Part shown: piece after piece, positions 6,821 through 8,338 of the stretch
How the letters are laid out: each line of letters opens with the position of its first letter
Numbering within the stretch: the stretch's first letter is position 1
Origin: Emcibacter sp.
GTDB lineage: Bacteria > Pseudomonadota > Alphaproteobacteria > Sphingomonadales > Emcibacteraceae
Reading direction: 5' to 3'
DNA: 8,338 nucleotides
NCBI GenBank assembly: GCA_023142175.1
Contig: JAGLJX010000175.1
Location: 1 to 8,338, forward strand
Translations under genes and position numbers: made by a program
The notes under the pieces: model-generated
What the model saw: the letters and a program-made list of their open reading frames with translations, nothing else
Database searches by the model: none
What the model was told of the DNA's origin: nothing

Positions 6821-6848
6821 TATGACCTGTTAATCCAATTAATATAAA
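6820..6848 (+). promoter_or_regulatory. Possible promoter of the GFA gene
   Basis: A TATAAA -10-like box at 6843-6848 is preceded at 17 bases by a poor -35 (TTATGA, 6820-6825). It lies 30 bases upstream of the ATG and directly after repeat copy A. The -10 is good and the -35 weak. The position fits a dedicated promoter for the gene, which is cut off from the hslO operon by the REP cluster. Confidence 0.35.
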
Positions 6849-6878
6849 ATTCTTATTTCTTAAGGGAGGGATATTATT

Positions 6879-7394
6879 ATGTTGCAAATAGAAACACACG
6901 AAGGCGGTTGCAGTTGTGGTTATGTGCGTTACAAGCTCAATGCAAAGCCACTTATAGTTCATTGTTGTCATTGCCGCTGGTGTCAACGTCAAACAGGTAC
7001 AGCATTCGCTTTGAATGCATTATATGATTCCGATGATGTGGAGCTTACTCATGGGGATGTCTTAGAAATAATAATGCCTTCACCAAGTGGGAATGGTCAA
7101 AAAATAGCACGTTGTCCTGAATGTCAGGTTGCTGTTTGGAGTAATTATTACATGCAAGGCATAAAAGATGGCATTAAATTCATTCGTGTGGGAACTCTAG
7201 ATGACCCTGATAAATTGCCGCCAGATGTTCATATTTTTACACTATCCAAGCAACCGTGGGTTCTTCTGCCGCAGGGTGAACTTGCTGTAGAAGTGTTCTA
7301 TGACTACGAAACAGTATGGGCGCCTGAGAATTTAGAACGCAGAAATAACTTACTTGCTCATGCCAGAGAAGAACCGTTTGAAAAACAATTATAA
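6879..7394 (+). CDS. GFA-family zinc-binding protein (glutathione-dependent formaldehyde-activating-like)
   Basis: A 171-aa protein of the GFA/CENP-V fold. The family is named after glutathione-dependent formaldehyde-activating enzyme, but most bacterial members have no proven reaction. The zinc ligands are all there: C11-S-C13 in GGCSCGYVRY, C30-H-C32-R-W-C35 in HCCHCRWCQRQTGTAF, and C79-P-E-C82 in ARCPECQVAVW. The start is firm: AGGGAGGG sits 8 bases before ATG 6879. Base use differs from its neighbours (about 35-45% GC on lines counted by hand versus about 53% in argF), suggesting later acquisition. Repeats lie on both sides. It is probably monocistronic; the role is not predictable from neighbours. 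Confidence 0.88.
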   Translation: MLQIETHEGGCSCGYVRYKLNAKPLIVHCCHCRWCQRQTGTAFALNALYDSDDVELTHGDVLEIIMPSPSGNGQKIARCPECQVAVWSNYYMQGIKDGIKFIRVGTLDDPDKLPPDVHIFTLSKQPWVLLPQGELAVEVFYDYETVWAPENLERRNNLLAHAREEPFEKQL

Positions 7395-7460
7395 AAACAG
7401 CCAGAGAGGCCATGAAATTTCTGAAATTAAGTCTAGGGAAGTCATGTGTCACACACTATA

Positions 7461-7488
7461 TGTCCGCCTCTGGCCGGAAGCAGACACT
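7461..7488. repeat. 28-nt hairpin repeat, copy B (right of the GFA gene)
   Basis: It begins TGTCCGCCT and ends GGAAGCAGACACT. The arms TGTCcGC and GCaGACA pair with one mismatch around a GC-rich loop. It is 21 of 28 identical to copy A at 6780-6807. It lies in the 115-bp convergent gap between the GFA and nitroreductase genes and may act as a two-way transcription stop, although no long T-run follows. Confidence 0.55.
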
Positions 7489-7509
7489 CAAATATTTCAA
7501 TAAATAACC

Positions 7510-8082
7510 CTATTCATTCATCCAACGGGTAAATTCTTCCGATGACTGGCGCACTTTTGGCGGGATATCTTTTTTGGGATGGCCCAGATAAATAAACCCG
7601 ACCAGTTCCGTACCCTCATCAAAGCCAAGGGAGCGTACCGTATCCTCGCAATAGGTCACACCGCCCGTGCGCCAGAAGGCACTTAGCCCCAACTCATACG
7701 CCGCCAGCAACATATTCTGACAGGCGGCATTTACCGTTGCCACATCCTCGATCATCAAGGCCTGTTCTTTGTCGGACTTCGCCGCACCCGCCACGATAAT
7801 CACCGGAGCGCGAAAAGATTTTTTCCTGATTTTAGCCAGAAATCTTTCATTTTTGGGGCTTTCCGGCTCTTCCATTTCTTTGGCAAGATGGGCGGCCATG
7901 ACGTCACCAAGCTGTTTCCGGCCCTCTCCCCGAATGACCAGAAAACGCCACGGGTCAGTGCGGTGGTGGACCGGCGAACAGATGGCCGCATCCAGTATCT
8001 GTCGGATCAGATCAGGGTCAACATCCGCCTCTGTCATAAAGGCGTTGCTAGATCTGTTTTTTATCGCTTCAATGATCGACAT
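7510..8082 (-). CDS. Nitroreductase family protein (YdjA-like)
   Basis: A 190-aa FMN-dependent oxidoreductase of the nitroreductase superfamily, closest by eye to the short YdjA group. These cytoplasmic dimers reduce nitro or quinone-like compounds with NAD(P)H; the natural substrate is usually unknown. Visible features are the N-terminal FMN-phosphate region IKNRSSNAF (7-15), CSPVHHRTDPWRFLVIRGEGR (35-55), RAPVIIVAG (91-99), the helix with AACQNMLLAAYELGLSAFWRTG (119-140) and the C-terminal LVGFIYLGHP (160-169). The start is ATG 8082, with AAGGA 5 bases upstream; ATG 8088 abuts the AAGG and is less likely. It follows argE by 8 bases and is probably cotranscribed with it. Confidence 0.92.
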   Translation of the reverse strand: MSIIEAIKNRSSNAFMTEADVDPDLIRQILDAAICSPVHHRTDPWRFLVIRGEGRKQLGDVMAAHLAKEMEEPESPKNERFLAKIRKKSFRAPVIIVAGAAKSDKEQALMIEDVATVNAACQNMLLAAYELGLSAFWRTGGVTYCEDTVRSLGFDEGTELVGFIYLGHPKKDIPPKVRQSSEEFTRWMNE

Positions 8083-8090
8083 TTCCATCC

Positions 8091-8338
8091 TTAATTTTTG
8101 ATGACCTTCAACAGGCGGCCTAAAAACTCATCGCAGGCGCGCAGCTCCGATAGCTCAATATATTCATCGGGCTTATGAGCCTGATCAATACTGCCCGGCC
8201 CGCAAACCACTGTCGGTACGCCACCCGTGGCCTGAAATATTCCGGCTTCCGTACCATACGACACCACCGAGACACCATTCTGGTTTGCCAGTGCCAGAAC
8301 CAGTGTTTCCGCCGATGACCCTGTTTGTGGCAACAGGG
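8091..8338 (-). CDS. argE: Acetylornithine deacetylase, C-terminal part (cut by right edge)
   Basis: The last 81 codons of an M20-family metallopeptidase, open to the window edge. The sequence SYGTEAGIFQATGGVPTVVCGPGSIDQAHKPDEYIELSEL is the conserved C-terminal catalytic-domain end of proteobacterial ArgE, with the metal-ligand histidine in the AHKPDE motif. ArgE removes the acetyl group from N-acetylornithine to give ornithine, the substrate of ArgF, in the cytoplasm. The rest of the active site is beyond the edge. Succinyl-diaminopimelate desuccinylase is the main alternative, but GPGSIxQAHKPDE favours ArgE. Note that many alphaproteobacteria use ArgJ instead; presence of ArgE would indicate the linear pathway or a paralogue. 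Confidence 0.85.
   Translation of the reverse strand, partial: LLPQTGSSAETLVLALANQNGVSVVSYGTEAGIFQATGGVPTVVCGPGSIDQAHKPDEYIELSELRACDEFLGRLLKVIKN

Overview
The window looks like part of an alphaproteobacterial chromosome. The main evidence is a complete gcrA, a cell-cycle regulator essentially confined to Alphaproteobacteria, sitting beside an ABC-2 permease gene and an argD-argF-hslO cluster. As I recall it, gcrA, argD, argF and hslO are neighbours in many members of the class. Most genes have moderate GC (about 50-55% by hand count of a few lines). A pair of secreted amidohydrolases would fit orders such as Kordiimonadales/Emcibacterales, but that placement is a guess.

Left third (1-2421), minus strand: gcrA comes first in transcription order. 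After a 252-bp AT-rich gap come two exported amidohydrolases. The first is complete and the second runs off the left edge. They overlap by 4 bases (ATGA), so they are probably translationally coupled. The second protein has lost the first histidine of the usual H-x-H metal motif.

Middle (2422-6492), plus strand: a 130-bp divergent region with two adjacent perfect hairpins separates gcrA from an ABC-2 permease with no ATPase gene in the window. It is followed by argD, argF (1-base overlap) and hslO (2-bp gap), which form a tight operon. ArgD and ArgF carry out steps of arginine synthesis; Hsp33 is a redox-switched chaperone.

Right third (6493-8338): a gene-free stretch of 386 bp holds a REP-type element. 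It has 27-bp perfect inverted arms preceded by three tandem copies of its outer end. Next is an AT-rich GFA-family gene bracketed by two diverged copies of a second 28-nt hairpin repeat. Convergent to it, on the minus strand, lie the 3' end of argE (acetylornithine deacetylase, cut by the window edge) and a YdjA-like nitroreductase immediately downstream. Three arginine genes therefore fall within about 5 kb on two strands.

I found no clearly new defence, mobile or RNA system. The most interesting signals are the two repeat families around the GFA gene, the altered metal motif of the second amidohydrolase, and the structured gcrA leader.
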